Positions 38,559-49,950 of a stretch of DNA of 64,000 nucleotides are shown piece after piece. Source of the stretch: Ottelia alismoides (Eukaryota; Streptophyta; Magnoliopsida; Alismatales; Hydrocharitaceae); contig JAZKJV010000295.1 in the NCBI GenBank assembly GCA_037367405.1, forward strand, positions 1,178,001 through 1,242,000, read 5' to 3'. Below the pieces are notes generated by a model. It worked only from the letters and a program-made list of their open reading frames with translations, was not told the DNA's origin and ran no database searches. A program made the translations under genes and the position numbers. Numbering within the stretch: position 1 is the first letter of the stretch; every line of letters starts with the position of its first letter.

Positions 38559-40624
38559 TAAGAAACTTAATTACTGAACCGGAAGACATGAGCTCACTCA
38601 TGAGATAATGGGAAGAATCAAATTCCGTGCACGGTCGTCTCGCTTTGGAAGCTTGACTGAATTTGTAGGTTTGATATATACTTTTGAAAAGTATATGATC
38701 AATACCTGGGTATGATATATGCTTTTGGAAAGCATGTGATCGATACCAACTCCCAATAGTCAAATGAGAAACTTAATGATAAAAACCTGAAGTAGACAGT
38801 GTAAAATTGATCTTATACTTCGGGTTTATTCTGGGTCTTCCAGTATGCAGGATGTACAGGTATTAGGAATGCCTGAGGGTGATGTGATCATAAACGATTG
38901 TATAACTATGACGCTTCCATTCCGAGTGAGTGATGAAACATGTCTGGATTTTAGTGACTCCTCTCATAGAGAAGTAATCTGATCTTAGTCCAACTGATGG
39001 ATATTAATCTGAATGTGATTCAGATGTAATGAGAAGATTAGATTTGTGGTCTTGATTTAATCAAGCATCTATGGGAAGTCCACAAGATCTGGATTTGAGA
39101 TGTGATCTCAATATTCAAGTCATTATAGGTGGAACAATACAATCGTCATGTCCTTATCTCCAAGTATCCGTGGAGAAAGCGCATTATCCTTGGAAGAGTT
39201 CATGGATAATTTCATTGTTAATATATGTATCCGAGCATTGAGAAAAAATAGATAATTAAATGTGATTTAATTATCATGAATGATATGAATTTGATTCATA
39301 TTAGGAGAGTTATCTAAGATAATTTAGATGTCATTTAATTGTCAAAGATGTGAATAATGTGAAAGTGATTCATGTTATTTGGGTACATGAGAATTGTGAT
39401 CCAAGATGATTAAATATGATTTAATTATCATGGATAAGAATGTGGATAGCACTATCCATATTATTCAGGTATATTATAAATGTGATTTATAATATATTAA
39501 AGAGAGCATTTATGATTTATATTTGTTGATTAATTGTTAATGTGAATTGGATTCACATTGAATGATTAGTTGAAAATATAATTAAATTTTGTTTTGGGTT
39601 GTGAATGAGATTCACATAATTTCAATGGCTTGATTGAATTTTTTCACAAGATAATTGTGAATTATTTTTTGTGAAAAATATTTACAACAAGTGTTGTTGT
39701 AAATTAAAGAGATATCATGAGATAATGAGATCTCATGATAATTAGAGGAGATTAACCAAGTCCACTCAAGAGGAGTGGACGGCTACAACTCTCCATGAGA
39801 AGAGTAGCCGTCCCCTCATTCTTAGGGGATTGGTTTAGTCTCCTCATTATCTCTTATCTAGTCAAAGTGATTTAAATTGGGATTAATTATATTGATTTAT
39901 CAATATAAATTAATTCAAAATTAAATCAATTGTTGTTGTATTTTTACAACGACATCTTAGCCATTGAAAGAAACACAAATCAATCTCAACCATTGATTGT
40001 GTGTTATCCATGGATTGAGATCCATGGACTCCCAAAACCCTATATAAGAAGAGGCACCCCTTGCTCTTCGAGACACACGTTTACGACAACAACGAATGCT
40101 CTCTTTCTCTCTCTCTACACATCATATGCCTCTCTTCCTCTCTCTTATGGCCGTCCACCATGGAGCCATAGAGAGAGTCGCCATTGTTGCAGCATCGTCG
40201 TTATGCTAACGGAGTATTTGCTCGTGGATCTCTGTCTCCTTCGGTGCGCCTCACTCGTAAAGAAAACGTCGGATATCGTGTGACGAGATCAGGAGATTCG
40301 CCGCTTGGATCATCAACTTGGATTTCGAGAAGGACGCATCTCATCAACGTGCTCGAAGTGTCTCCTCAGTCGGATCGGACTTGAGACAGGAGGTCTCTTG
40401 ATTTAGAGACTCGATCGCAACCACGCTTTGAGAGATAACCTTAATACCTATTGTGGTTTAGATGAAATGATCCGAGAAAGGTTCTTGGATCATGTGGTTT
40501 CATCACATTTAAATTTTTTAAATTCCGCCGCATCGAGCGACGAGTGCGACTAGTCGCTCCCGATTACATTTGATGTGATCCACACGCTTCCGTTATGCGC
40601 TTGAGGATCTTCCCATATCCTTCA

Positions 40625-42803
40625 CCTGGCGGATTCCAAGTGCTATTTTACAGGGAGTTCTGGAGTCTGCTTAAAGGAGAGGTCCTTAAAAGAGTGAACG
40701 AATTTAGAGAAGGGAATAGAAGATTCAAGAAGATCAACAGGGCCTTACTTTTCCTCCTTCCCAAGAAGGAATCGCCTCTGCGGGTTGATGACTATAGGCT
40801 GATTGCGCTCTCCAATGGCATTTACCTGATTGTGGCAAAGATCCTGGCAAACAGGCTAAAGATGGTAATGGATTCGATGGTGCTATAGGGGCAGTCGGCT
40901 TTCATTCCGGGAAGACAGATGGCTGACGGGTTGGTGATGGCATCCGAAATTTGTCTAGAGTGGAAGCGGTCGAGGAAGTGAGGGGCATTATGGAAATTAG
41001 ACTACGCAAAGGCCTATGATTGCGTCGCTTGGAAATTCCTGTGGTCTTCCCTATTGAAGAGGGTTTCCCAGATCTATGGGTAGACTAGATGAAAAGATGT
41101 GTAACTACGTCTTCCTTTTCGATCCTGGTCAATGGAAAGCCGGAAGGTGGGTATTTTCAGCCTCAACGGGGAGCGCGCCAGGGATGCCCGTTGGCGCCTA
41201 TGTTGTTTGTGCTGGTTGCAGATGCCTTGGTTGTTTTGCTGAAGCGGGCGATGGACACCGGATGGTGTGAGGGCTTCCGACAGGAGAGTATTTCCATCCC
41301 GATCCTTCAGTGTGCGGACGCTACAATTCTGTTTCTTGGAGGTTCGGCGGAACAGAATACCAACACGGCTCAGATAGTGCAGATTTTCAGCAACATATCG
41401 GGGTTACAGCTAAATAGGCATAAGTCGATGCTGGTGCCCTTCCATTTGGAGGAGGCAGAGCGTTCAGAGCTAGCGGGAGTGACAGGTTGCCGGATAGAAG
41501 ACCTTCCTATCTCATACCTGGGGTTACCACTGGTGGCTAGAAAGCTGAAGAAGTCGGACTGGGACGCAGTGGTTCAGAAGATGGAGCAAAGGCTGGCCGG
41601 TTGGAAGCCGGATACGCTCTCAAGAGAGGGGAAGCTGATTCTTTTGAAGCATGTCCTTTCGACGATCCCGATCTTCTTTTTTTCGACTCGTTTGATGCCA
41701 GTTGGGGTCAGGAAGAAGGTGAAGACACTGATGAGGAGATTCTTTTGGTCGAGCGGGAAGCAGCAAAGGGTCGGGATGCACCTTGTCAGCTGGGACGAGG
41801 TCACAAGGGGACGTGACGAAGGGGGTCTAGGAGTGCGGGATGTCGAGTGCATGAACAAGGCCTTGATAGCTAAATGGGTGATACGTATTTGGGGCCCGTC
41901 AACTGAGCTCGCGGTCTCTCTGATCAGGCAACTGTATGGCGTCAAAGGGGATCTAGTGGCGGGTAGTACGCGGTATCAGTCCGCGCTCTGGACGGGAATT
42001 CATTAAGTGTTGCCGCGGTTAGCACCTAAGATGCACCCGTGTGGGGGATGGCCGTGTTTTCAGATTCTGGCGCGATGATTGGTCCAGTGATGGTTCCCTT
42101 GAAACAAGGTATCCAAGATTGTTTGCTTTAGCATCTTCGAAGGACTGCTCTCTTTTACAGGTGGCGGATTCGGGTAATTAGATGCCGATATTCGGCGCTG
42201 ACTTGTGTGACCAGCGCATGGAGGAGTTCATCAGGTTGGTGGGGGAGGTCCCACCTCCGGGGGCCTTTACGCCCGATCGTGATCATTTTAGATGGGGAGG
42301 GGCTGGCTTTTTGGTGAAGAAATTGTATAAGGAATTGAGGTCGGTGGCCGACGAGTAGGACGCGACCCTATGCCAAGACCTAAAAATTGTGTAGGCAGCC
42401 AACATACTGTGTAGAGTCAAGGTTTTCCTGTGATGTCTCAGAAGAGGTCGGTTGATCGATAAGGCAAGGAGGGGTAGATTGCTTCACTCGGAAGACATTC
42501 TGTGTGACAGATGTGACGGCAGTGTGGAGGACTCCGACCACCTGTTATTCAAGTGCCCCTCATCGGTGCAGGTATGGGGGGAGGTTGGGTGTGATTGGGT
42601 TGAGTCAGGTGGGTCGGCGGTCTTTTGGCAGTCCGTTAGGCGTGTGGGGAATAACTCTACTGCTGACAACGCCAGGCCGTTTGCAGTTCTGTAGTGCATT
42701 TGGACAACAAGAAATGACATAATCTTCAGTAATCAGACGTATCACTACGAAAATGTTGTTTGCCATTTTAACCCATTGTACCGCCTTTGGCTATCACGCT
42801 AAT
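40625..42803 (+). pseudogene. LINE ORF2, C-terminal part: RT fingers/palm and zf-RVT domain
   Basis: Resumes with GGF(Q)VLFYREFW directly after the Copia element, then ALLFLLPKKESPLRVDDYRL. A TAG stop at about 40887 and one at 41086 break the frame. PQRGARQGCPLAPMLFVLVA is intact. The YADD catalytic box reads C-A-D-A, destroying the metal ligand. YLGLPL and KALIAKWVIRIWG follow. The zf-RVT domain (RLIDKARRGRLLHSEDILCD, then C-x2-C..H-x4-C) lies at about 42440-42760. It is the closest relative in the window of the minus-strand copy at 62806-63492. Confidence 0.8.
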
Positions 42804-43148
42804 GTACTCTTAAGTTTCTTAATGAAGCAGGTCGCGAGGTGAATCCCATATTGGGAGTTCACAATCTTTAACATTAAAAAAGGTTGTCAAGTAGTAATCC
42901 CCACCACTTATAACCCACTCTCACACTTTGTAAGTTTAAGATGTGGGATTATATTTAGGATATGGGTGTTACAATCTCCACCACTTATATTCGCAACATC
43001 CTCGTTGTGACATGGCCCATCACTTATTCCCATTGACAGTGGCGGATGCACGCTCTAGGTAGCCATTTCCTCTTATCTCTTTGTAGGGGTGGCTCCACCT
43101 CCGGGTAGCCCTTTCCACTATCAGAGGGAAATTGGCTATGATACCATT

Positions 43149-43356
43149 TGTAGCGTCTCGGGCTTAGGTCCCCGGTCCGTTATCGAGGAAAATTGGCCCT
43201 GACAACTTATTGGGTCTGGGCCCAATTACACACGTTGACAATCACCCAAAATGCTTAAGCCCAAGTTGTCAAGTAGTAATCCCCATCACTAATAACCCAC
43301 TCTCACACTTTGTGAGTTTTAGATGTGGGACTATTTTTGGGGGTATGGGTGTTACA
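43149..43356 (-). repeat. TRIM LTR, intact copy on minus strand
   Basis: 208 bp, ends TGTAGCG..GGTGTTACA. Collinear with LTRs at 20152, 20536 and 20918 on the opposite strand. Confidence 0.9.
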
Positions 43357-43361
43357 TTATG

Positions 43362-43890
43362 CATGTGTACAAGGTTGATGGTATCTCCATTGCCCTCTTA
43401 CAGTACGACGATGACACAATCATTCTTATAGAAGGTGGTCCATTCGAGATAGATGTACTTACATGATCCTTTGGTACATTTGGTGATATTTCTAGCCTCA
43501 TGGACAGTCGCGACAAATCGGTGGTGGTCCCTTTTGGGCTCTCTGAAGAGGAAGGTGTGGAGGCTACTTTAGCCTTGAACACCTTTGATCTTCCTTTGAA
43601 AGCTGGTAGACCTCATCATTATGACATGATCCCTTGGATTGAGAGGTTGGAAAGGAAACTTTCCATGTGGAAGGACTCCACCATTTCGGGAGGGTTGGTT
43701 TTGATCAAATATGTGTTACCGGTGATCTCGACTTTTTCCTACTCCACGAGGTTGGGATTAAATCAAGGTTGGAGATAATCACGAGAAGGTTCTTTTGATC
43801 GGATTCGGATGGCAACAAGCGAGGGATCCACCTGCTCGATTATGGGAAGGTCACATCTTTGAAAAGAGATGGAGGTCCTAGTATTTATCT
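43362..43890 (+). pseudogene. L1-type LINE fragment (RT palm and thumb)
   Basis: Contains VDGISIALLQYDDDTIILIE (RT box with Y-D-D-D for Y-A-D-D), LMDSRDKSVVVPFGLS, then IERLERKLSMWKDSTISGGL and LIKYVLPVISTFSYSTR, all typical of plant L1. It starts directly at the TRIM target site, so the TRIM probably landed in this LINE or at its edge. The left part is not clearly recognisable before 23353. Ends near KRDGG at about 43880. Confidence 0.7.
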
Positions 43891-44010
43891 CCACCGAATA
43901 AACTTGACATTAGCATAGAAAATATTCTTTATTTCATTAATAAAGATTTATTGACAGACCCAGCTTCAGACTTTTTTTTCAACAGAAAAATCCAAAAAAA
44001 CTTAGAGTAA

Positions 44011-44598
44011 TCATATACAGTAACTAGATCCCTGATGATCAGGAATACAACTACGACCCCAAATATCAAGACTCAAGATGAACAAGCTCAAATAAATGAC
44101 TACTGCTACGACTCTGACGATCGGGAAAAAAAGAGCGATGATGCTTACCAAGCTGGCAAGCCTCGCATTGGAAATTAGAACGCGTGGAGATCTGTGGGAG
44201 GACATGACACAACTTCTACAGAGGAAGGTGTCCAAAACGAAGATGCCACAAGTAAAGTGAGACTGATCCGGTGGGAATTGTTGAGGCACCGTCACTAGGA
44301 GACTGAATCAGTCTATAGAGACCTCCCTGCTCACGACCACATCCAATCACCATGCCCATTAGTATGTCCTGAAACACAAGAGAAGAGGGGTAAAAAATGG
44401 CACGATAATGTAGATCCTCTGACTAATAGAAAGTAAAGTTATCTGACAATCATGTGTATATAGCACATTCTGCAGGTGCATTGATGACGTCAAATGAACC
44501 TCTCCATGTCCTGTAATGAGTAAATGAACCCCGTTCGCAATGACGACCCATCTACCGAAGTATAGATCTATATGAACTGAACTGTACTCTGTCTCCAC
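44011..44598 (-). pseudogene. Copia protease / pre-integrase / integrase-start remnant
   Basis: 44598-44359 gives GEVHLTSSMHLQNVLYTHDC, then LLSIS, the pre-integrase block (family: L-x-N-V-L-Y-x-P-x-x..N-L-L-S-I-S). 44295-44011 gives CRSC..HRSPRVLISNARLA and LSLDIWGRSCIPDHQGSSY. This corresponds to the zinc-binding C-x-x-C of the GAG-pre-integrase domain and the H-x-D-I-W-G-P start of integrase. Confidence 0.65.
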
Positions 44599-44671
44599 AC
44601 ATGGTGAGAAACACCATAGCCCATGATCTACTCTATCACATCTGTCATGCTACAACTGTTAAAAGCATAGG

Positions 44672-45543
44672 CTATACCTGAGGAGCTCGAAGAGGCTCTA
44701 GCGGTGGCTGAAACATATGTGGGACATGTGTAGTCCCGGCAGCATGAGTCATTTTCTCCCTCAGACAGGAGACAATGTCATCAAAACATGAATATGTATG
44801 AGGAGCCTGAAGGCTCAATCTGCTCAGCCACATGAGCAAATGCGGTGTATCCATGCTTTTGATAGCATGTATCCTCAGAATGACATGGGCGACGAGTTGA
44901 CGTCCACCTTCTTTGTCATGGGGACCACACCCTCTGAACTGAGTAGAACCTTTCCTGCTGTGAGATGCAGCCATATTTGAGGAGGTCTATGTGATGGTAG
45001 GTGGTGGGAGAAGTAGCCTGCTGAGACGATTGCACGCCTCCTCCATGGGAGGTATGGTCGCACATGTAAGAAAATGTGTGCGTGCTGCCTCGTACTCAGG
45101 GTCTAGAGCTGTCAAGAAAACTCCAAACATCGTGGAGTTCTTGTAAGTCACTTGTTGCTCAGTAGATTTGGTAACATGCATAAAGCTATGAAGCTTCTCG
45201 AGCATGCCACAAAGCGAAGAGTAGATTGTGTGTAAAGGAGGACCATCGCTTGGGCATACATGGCTTATAGGATATCCCACATCGCATTGGCGGTGGGCGG
45301 GTTTATAATGTCATTGGCGATCGATTTGATATGAGTACCAGAGAGCCAAACAAGTGCATACGTGTCATCTTGCTTCCATGAAGCATTCTCCCCAATCTTA
45401 TCTGTTGGCTCTGGTTGTGTCAGAATATGCTTCTTGTTATTGCACTGCATGAGGGTCAAGAACTGCATGGACCACAACTCATAGTTGGTCCCATCCATAT
45501 TTATGATGGAGCTGGGCCCTTGAAGGCACGGAACGAAGAGAAG
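44672..45543 (-). pseudogene. Copia gag remnant
   Basis: The first part is MDGTNYELWSMQFLTLMQCN, matching the Copia gag pattern L-x-G-x-N-Y-x-x-W-x-x-x-x. ENASWKQDD..ALVWLSGTH and ANAMWDIL follow. A second frame, MGYPISHVCPSDGPPLHTIY then LEKLHSFMHVTKSTEQQVTY, continues the gag helices. Stops and frameshifts break it. Confidence 0.7.
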
Positions 45544-45805
45544 ACATCATCTTTGTTCTCTGACATGATGAAAAAAGAGGCGAAACCGAAATCGACTGGG
45601 GCAGTAGACCGATCCAAGTGAGTCTACACGATCATATAGAGGATTTGTTGTATGTGGAGATTCATACAACCATCCTCATCAACCCTTCATCCGCGCTAGG
45701 GTCGAAAAGGTGATTTAGTGGTCTGAAATCTCCTTTTCCGATCAAAATCAGTCTGTACAACATATTCGGGTGGCGTCAGAGAGCAGTAAAAGAGCCCTAG
45801 GAGGC

Positions 45806-46454
45806 CTTCAGCAATGTCGTTAGGACTCCAAGAGTGCCTTGTAGTGCAATGTAGGGTCCATGAGAAATTGTGGGGCTGGCGCATGGTGGTCCTCGTGGAT
45901 GGTAGAGGCAGCATGCACGTGACAGAGACGAGAACGAGGGGGTGGGAGGTGGTGTTAGGGCACCGAGTATGAGAACTATGGTCTAGGACCGTCGCTTTGA
46001 TACCACGTGGAGAGAAAGTAATGAATTTTTTTATTCATAAGACCCTAGGGTTCTCTTGTATAGAGGAGAAACATGTTGGGTAAGTTACATAATGTAGACA
46101 GAAAGAAAAAGAATACATAAAAGTGATGCCCTTCAGCAATGCCACTAGGACCCTATGAGGGCCTTGTAGTGCATCCTAGGGTCCATGAGAAGTTGTCGGG
46201 GCTAGCGCACGGTGGTCCTCGTGGACGGTAGGGGCAACATGCTTGTGATGGAGACGAGAACGAGGGGGCGGCGGGTGGTGTTAGGGCACCGAGTATGAGA
46301 ACACTAGTCTAGACTGTCACTTTGATACCATGTGGGGAGAAAGTAATGAATTTTTTTATTCATAAGGCCCTAGGGTTCTCTTATATAGAGGAGAAACATG
46401 TTGAGTAAGTTACATAATGTAGACAGAAAGAAAAAGAAGACATAAAAGTGATAA
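45806..46454 (-). repeat. 325-bp tandem duplication of LTR end plus leader
   Basis: CCTTCAGCAATG recurs at 45805 and 46130. Both units carry the leader (GGTCCATGAGAA.., GAGAACGAGGGGG..), the GATACCA primer-site complement and most of the LTR. The inner LTR (46006-46128) lacks about 23 bases of its 5' end. Confidence 0.85.
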
Positions 46455-46475
46455 AAGATAACTAATGTCTCAACA
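46331..46475 (-). repeat. Short Copia LTR, 145 bp
   Basis: Reads on the minus strand TGTTGAGACATTAGTTATC.., with TCTATATAAGAG as TATA box, and ends CTCCCCACA. It is followed by TGGTATCAAAG, the tRNA-Met-type primer-binding site (46320-46330). 145 bp is short even for Copia. Confidence 0.8.
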
Positions 46476-48000
46476 GATTTGTTTGGAGAGGTATTTGGAC
46501 TTAAAATCAATAGGTCCAAGCCTGTATTTGTTTTGTTTGACATGAGCGATAAAGATGTCTCGTTGTGTAAAGTTGTGATAAGTGTCCCAGAGCCGTACAA
46601 CCAACACAATATCTCGGCCTTCCCCTGGTGTCAGGAAGTTTGTGAAAGGGTGATTGGTCATTTTAACTGAGAAGATGGAGAAGAAATTGGCTAGTTGAAC
46701 ATCATGTTTAACTAGAGGTGACAGACTTGTGATGTTGAAGTTTGCTTTGCCAATCATACCTGTCTTCTTTTTATCATCCAGTAGTGTCAAGAAGAGATTA
46801 GAATCTATCATGAGGCACTTCTTTTGGTCCAACTCCAGTGACTCATGTGGTTGGCCTTTGGTAGATTGGAGGATGATCAAACAATCGAAGTGTGATGAAG
46901 GCCTTGGGGTTCTCATATTGGAAGAACCGAACAAAATTCTCTTGTCTAAGTGGGTTTGACAACAATGATGACTAACTATAAAGACTGGCAAGAAGGATTC
47001 ACAGGGCCTCAACTCAGTTCCCAGATCCCATGGAAGGTATTAGATCACCATCAACATTCAGGAGAGGGTTTGTGCAGTATTTCCTGGGAGTGGTCAATCT
47101 TGCAACCTATATTAGGCGATGGGCAGAGTTTCCAATTCTACTGTGATGATTGGATAGATGATAACATGCTTGAAGAAAGATTTCCGAGATTGTGTACTCT
47201 AGCATCCGACCCTGAGGACTCTGGCTAATTCATGGGGATGGTAGCTCCTTCTCCCTGTGGTTTTGTTCTAACTTGACGGACCAGAGAGAACTCTTGGACT
47301 TTACGGAGTCCATAGATGGTATAGAGAGACCATCTAGTGGGTGTGAAAATTGTGTTGGGTTGATAGTACATATTCAGTTAAGAAGGCATATACATTTTTG
47401 CTCGGGAATGCACCTTTTGACTCCCCAGGTTTGTTGTTGATTTTAAGAGAATCTGGACGTGGGAAGTACCAGCAAGTGTCAAGGTCTTCTTATGGTTGTG
47501 AAAATGCGAGAGGGTGACGTTGGGCTTGAGGAGGAAGCGTTTCTTTCAAGGAAGCACTACAAATGCGCTAGGCATTTGATGGCAGATAGTATCAACCACC
47601 TCTTCTTCGACTATGAGATTTAGGGTCATTTAGGTGAAGTTGGTTTGTCCATAAATGGAATCTGACTGTTCCTTCAGTTGTGCCAGGCATTTGGTGGCAG
47701 AGGAGAGTATCGACCACCTCTTCTTCAAATATGAGATCTTTAGGGTCATTTAGGTGAAGTTGGTTTGTCCATAAATGACATCTGACTGCTCCTCCAGTTT
47801 CCAGGACTCGTTGGGGCCAATCGGCATGGTTCGGAGGAGGATAGGACTAAGATCGTGGTCGTAATATGGGTCATTTAGTTAGCAAAGTATGAGGCAATCT
47901 TCAGACAAAAGAGGTTTTATGTCGAGAATGTGGTAGAGCATGCATATTGTCTGACTAATGCTTGACCCTTGACATCTTTAAAAATATCTTCTACATTAAT
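46476..48000 (+). pseudogene. L1-type LINE fragment (RT palm to C-terminal domain)
   Basis: Begins LFGEVFGLKINRSKPVFVLF right at the Copia LTR end. It continues with LTRGDRLVMLKFALPIIPVF, then LESIMRHFFWSNSSDS and CDEGLGVLILEEPNKILLSK. FYCDDWIDDNMLEERFPRLC (the region before zf-RVT) follows, and later DHLFF-like blocks appear. A duplicated stretch around 47570-47790 (TTAGGGTCATTTAGGTGAAG twice) adds to the damage. The Copia at 43893 may have inserted into it. Confidence 0.7.
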
Positions 48001-48420
48001 GAAGTTTTTGGGCGTCCGCCTTATCGTGCCTTACCCTTTTCCCTTCAAAATAAGTTTTGGGCAAAATGCCTAAAGACAATAGCTGACATGGTCGGTCGAA
48101 GCTGAACTTCGCGTCTCTTTTCCAGATATTATGGAAGATCAAGCCAATCATAAGTCATTTTTGGATATTTAAATTAGTTTACCGTGTATTTGTACATGAC
48201 CATCTTCATATCAAGCTTAATAAAAAGCAATCTAATGCATTTTTGTCGGATATAATAAAGAGAGAAAGGTTTGGAGATGGTGTGTTCCAACCATTAACAG
48301 ATGTTATCTGTCAAGGAATTTTGTCTTTGATAAAGCATTATCATGGCAGACACCATAAGAGATTGCATTACCAAATATAGACACATTGGAAGAACATCTA
48401 GAAAAAAAGGGGTGGGGGTG

Positions 48421-48422
<2 letters not shown>

Positions 48423-48451
<29 letters not shown>
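48423..48451 (+). repeat. Poly-G tract of 29 bases
   Basis: 29 uninterrupted G, preceded by GGGGTGGGGGTGTT, within the Copia remnant. Long G runs are rare in plant nuclear DNA and are also common sites of sequencing or assembly error. Confidence 0.85.
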
Positions 48452-48453
<2 letters not shown>

Positions 48454-49950
48454 CAACAAACAAAAGATAATCTTAAAAGAAAATACATAAATGGGACTAA
48501 GTTTACAAAGAAGACAATTGATCTCTGGAAAAGTGGAGATCATAAAGATAACTCCAAACCTCCAAAGGAATCTCAGCCTAATCAGCACAAGACTAAAGAA
48601 GATGCCACGCCTCTTCGTTGATATACCAGACTACACATGCCTGATCCAAAGTGTGTCCATGCTGCAGTTGCTGAAGATGAAGGGTTATGTGAACCCACTA
48701 CAAATGAAGAAGCATCCAAAAAGCTGAGAATGGAGGAATACAATGGACAAAGAGATCAAGCCACTGCGAGAAAATCAAACATAGATCTCAATCCTAAGCC
48801 AGAAGATCTAAAGCTTATATTATGCAAATAGGTTTACAAGCTAAACACGTCCTGATGGATTCATCGAAAGGTACAAAGCTAAATTGATTGCTCGAATGTT
48901 CTCAATAATACATATTGTACTATGATCAAACATTTAATCCATTTGAAAATATGACTACAAGACTTCAGCTAGTATTAGTAACTAGAAAACATGAAAGTTG
49001 TGGCAAATAATGTGAAGAATGCATTTCTTCACAGCAAGCTCGATCGAGAGATTTGCACGGGACAATCTAGAGGATTTGAAGACAAGAAGGATCAAGGGTA
49101 TACTTGCATATTAAAGAAAGTATTACATGACTGAATCAAGCTCCATGTACATAGTCCGGAAAGACAGCGGAGTTCCTTGTGCAATGTGGCTATCAAGTTG
49201 CTTGTACTAGCTCAAGTTTATTCGTCAAACCCAAAGAAGGTAAGTTTTCTATAGTACCTGTTTATATAGATGATCTACTCCTCATAGGAGATGATATCGA
49301 GGAGATCGAGAGATAAAAAATAATCTACCAATATATTTCTCAATGAAAGAGCTCGGAGAGCTTAATCCTTTTTTGGTTTTGAGACTGATAATACTAAAAA
49401 AGATCCTCGGCATCATCAAAATTATGGAGATGATCTCTAAAGAAATGTGGAATGCTAGATAAGCTAATTCCAACTCCTATTGAGGTGAATTCCAAGTTAC
49501 GAGTAGAAGAGGCAAGGAATTAGAAGAATCAATCATGTAGAAATAGTTGATAGGTAGCTTAATATACCTAACAATAAACAAGCCAGAAACACCATTCGCT
49601 ATTGGCATTGCTAGCAGATTTCTTAAGAATCACATAAACCCGCATTTAGAAGCAATACGATGTATAGTAAGGTACGCCAATGCGACCATAAATTTTGGAA
49701 TTTTATACAAGAAATGAGAGAAATACAGACTGATTGGCTATTTTGATGGAGATTATGATTTAAGATCATAATATACAGTGATCAAACACTATATATGTAT
49801 TCAAATTTGGTTCCAGGTTCTTGTTGCAGTAAAAGACAACCTACACAATTGTGATCACTGCAGAATCTTTTTTTTAAGTCAGAAAAGGGGGGAAATCACG
49901 CAAGGGTGCCCGCCCCACTATATTAATAAAATTTAACAAAACAGACCCTG

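Larger units (their letters stand above)
35620..38595 (+). repeat. 26-bp direct duplication flanking the non-autonomous Copia
   Basis: ATTACTGAACCGGAAGACAT followed by GAGCTC occurs at 35620-35645, directly before the element. It occurs again at 38570-38595, after an 11-base filler TAAGAAACTTA (38559-38569). A Copia integrase normally leaves 5 bp without filler. Confidence 0.85.
26844..40624 (+). mobile_element. Copia LTR retrotransposon with 2.64-kb LTRs, inserted in the LINE
   Basis: LTRs are 26844-29484 and 35020-40624, the latter interrupted. Ends are TGTTGG..CTTCA. A primer-binding site (29487) and a purine tract (AGTGGGAGAT before 35020) define the internal region. The flanks are CCTGA (26839-26843) and CCTGG (40625-40629), a 5-bp duplication with one change. 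The internal region keeps a short gag start and heavily mutated pol remnants in Copia order (integrase before RT). The element is defective. Confidence 0.9.
35020..40624 (+). repeat. Copia 3' LTR, interrupted by a nested element
   Basis: Matches the 5' LTR over 35020-35645 and 38596-40624. Differences include a 16-18-bp insertion near 39048 (TGGTCTTGATTTAATC). It begins TGTTGGACATGCGAGCCC and ends TTCA before the CCTGG target copy. Confidence 0.88.
23480..42882 (+). mobile_element. L1-type LINE inserted in the TRIM LTR, split by a Copia element
   Basis: Flanked by the 14-bp duplication GTTGTCAAGTAGTA (23466-23479 and 42883-42896) inside the TRIM LTR, with a short A-tail at 42876-42881. LINE parts are 23480-26843 and 40625-42882, about 5.6 kb together, so the copy is near full length: ORF1 with two zinc knuckles, then ORF2 with endonuclease, RT and C-terminal zf-RVT domain. 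It carries many inactivating changes. Confidence 0.9.
23353..43356 (-). mobile_element. TRIM (minus strand), split by a 19.4-kb nested insertion
   Basis: Left LTR half at 23353-23479 (TGTAACGTCCCGGGC..). It resumes at 42883-42973 and ends TGTTACA. Internal 42974-43148 includes the reverse complement of the primer-binding site (GGCTATGATACCA at 43134-43146). The complete second LTR is 43149-43356. TTATG is duplicated at 23348-23352 and 43357-43361, proving both halves belong to one insertion. Same family as the tandem TRIM at 20152 but opposite orientation. Confidence 0.9.
43893..46475 (-). mobile_element. Copia fragment: LTR, leader, gag, protease, start of integrase
   Basis: Minus-strand Copia truncated on its 3' side. 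It has a short LTR (46331-46475), a duplicated leader (45806-46330), gag (about 45543-44672), protease/pre-integrase remnants (44598-44359) and an integrase start (44295-44011). No 3' LTR lies near 43890. Confidence 0.8.

Noticed and set aside
43362..48000. One LINE interrupted by the minus-strand Copia
   Set aside because: The RT segments on the two sides overlap: both cover the region after the catalytic box, so they are two different LINE copies.
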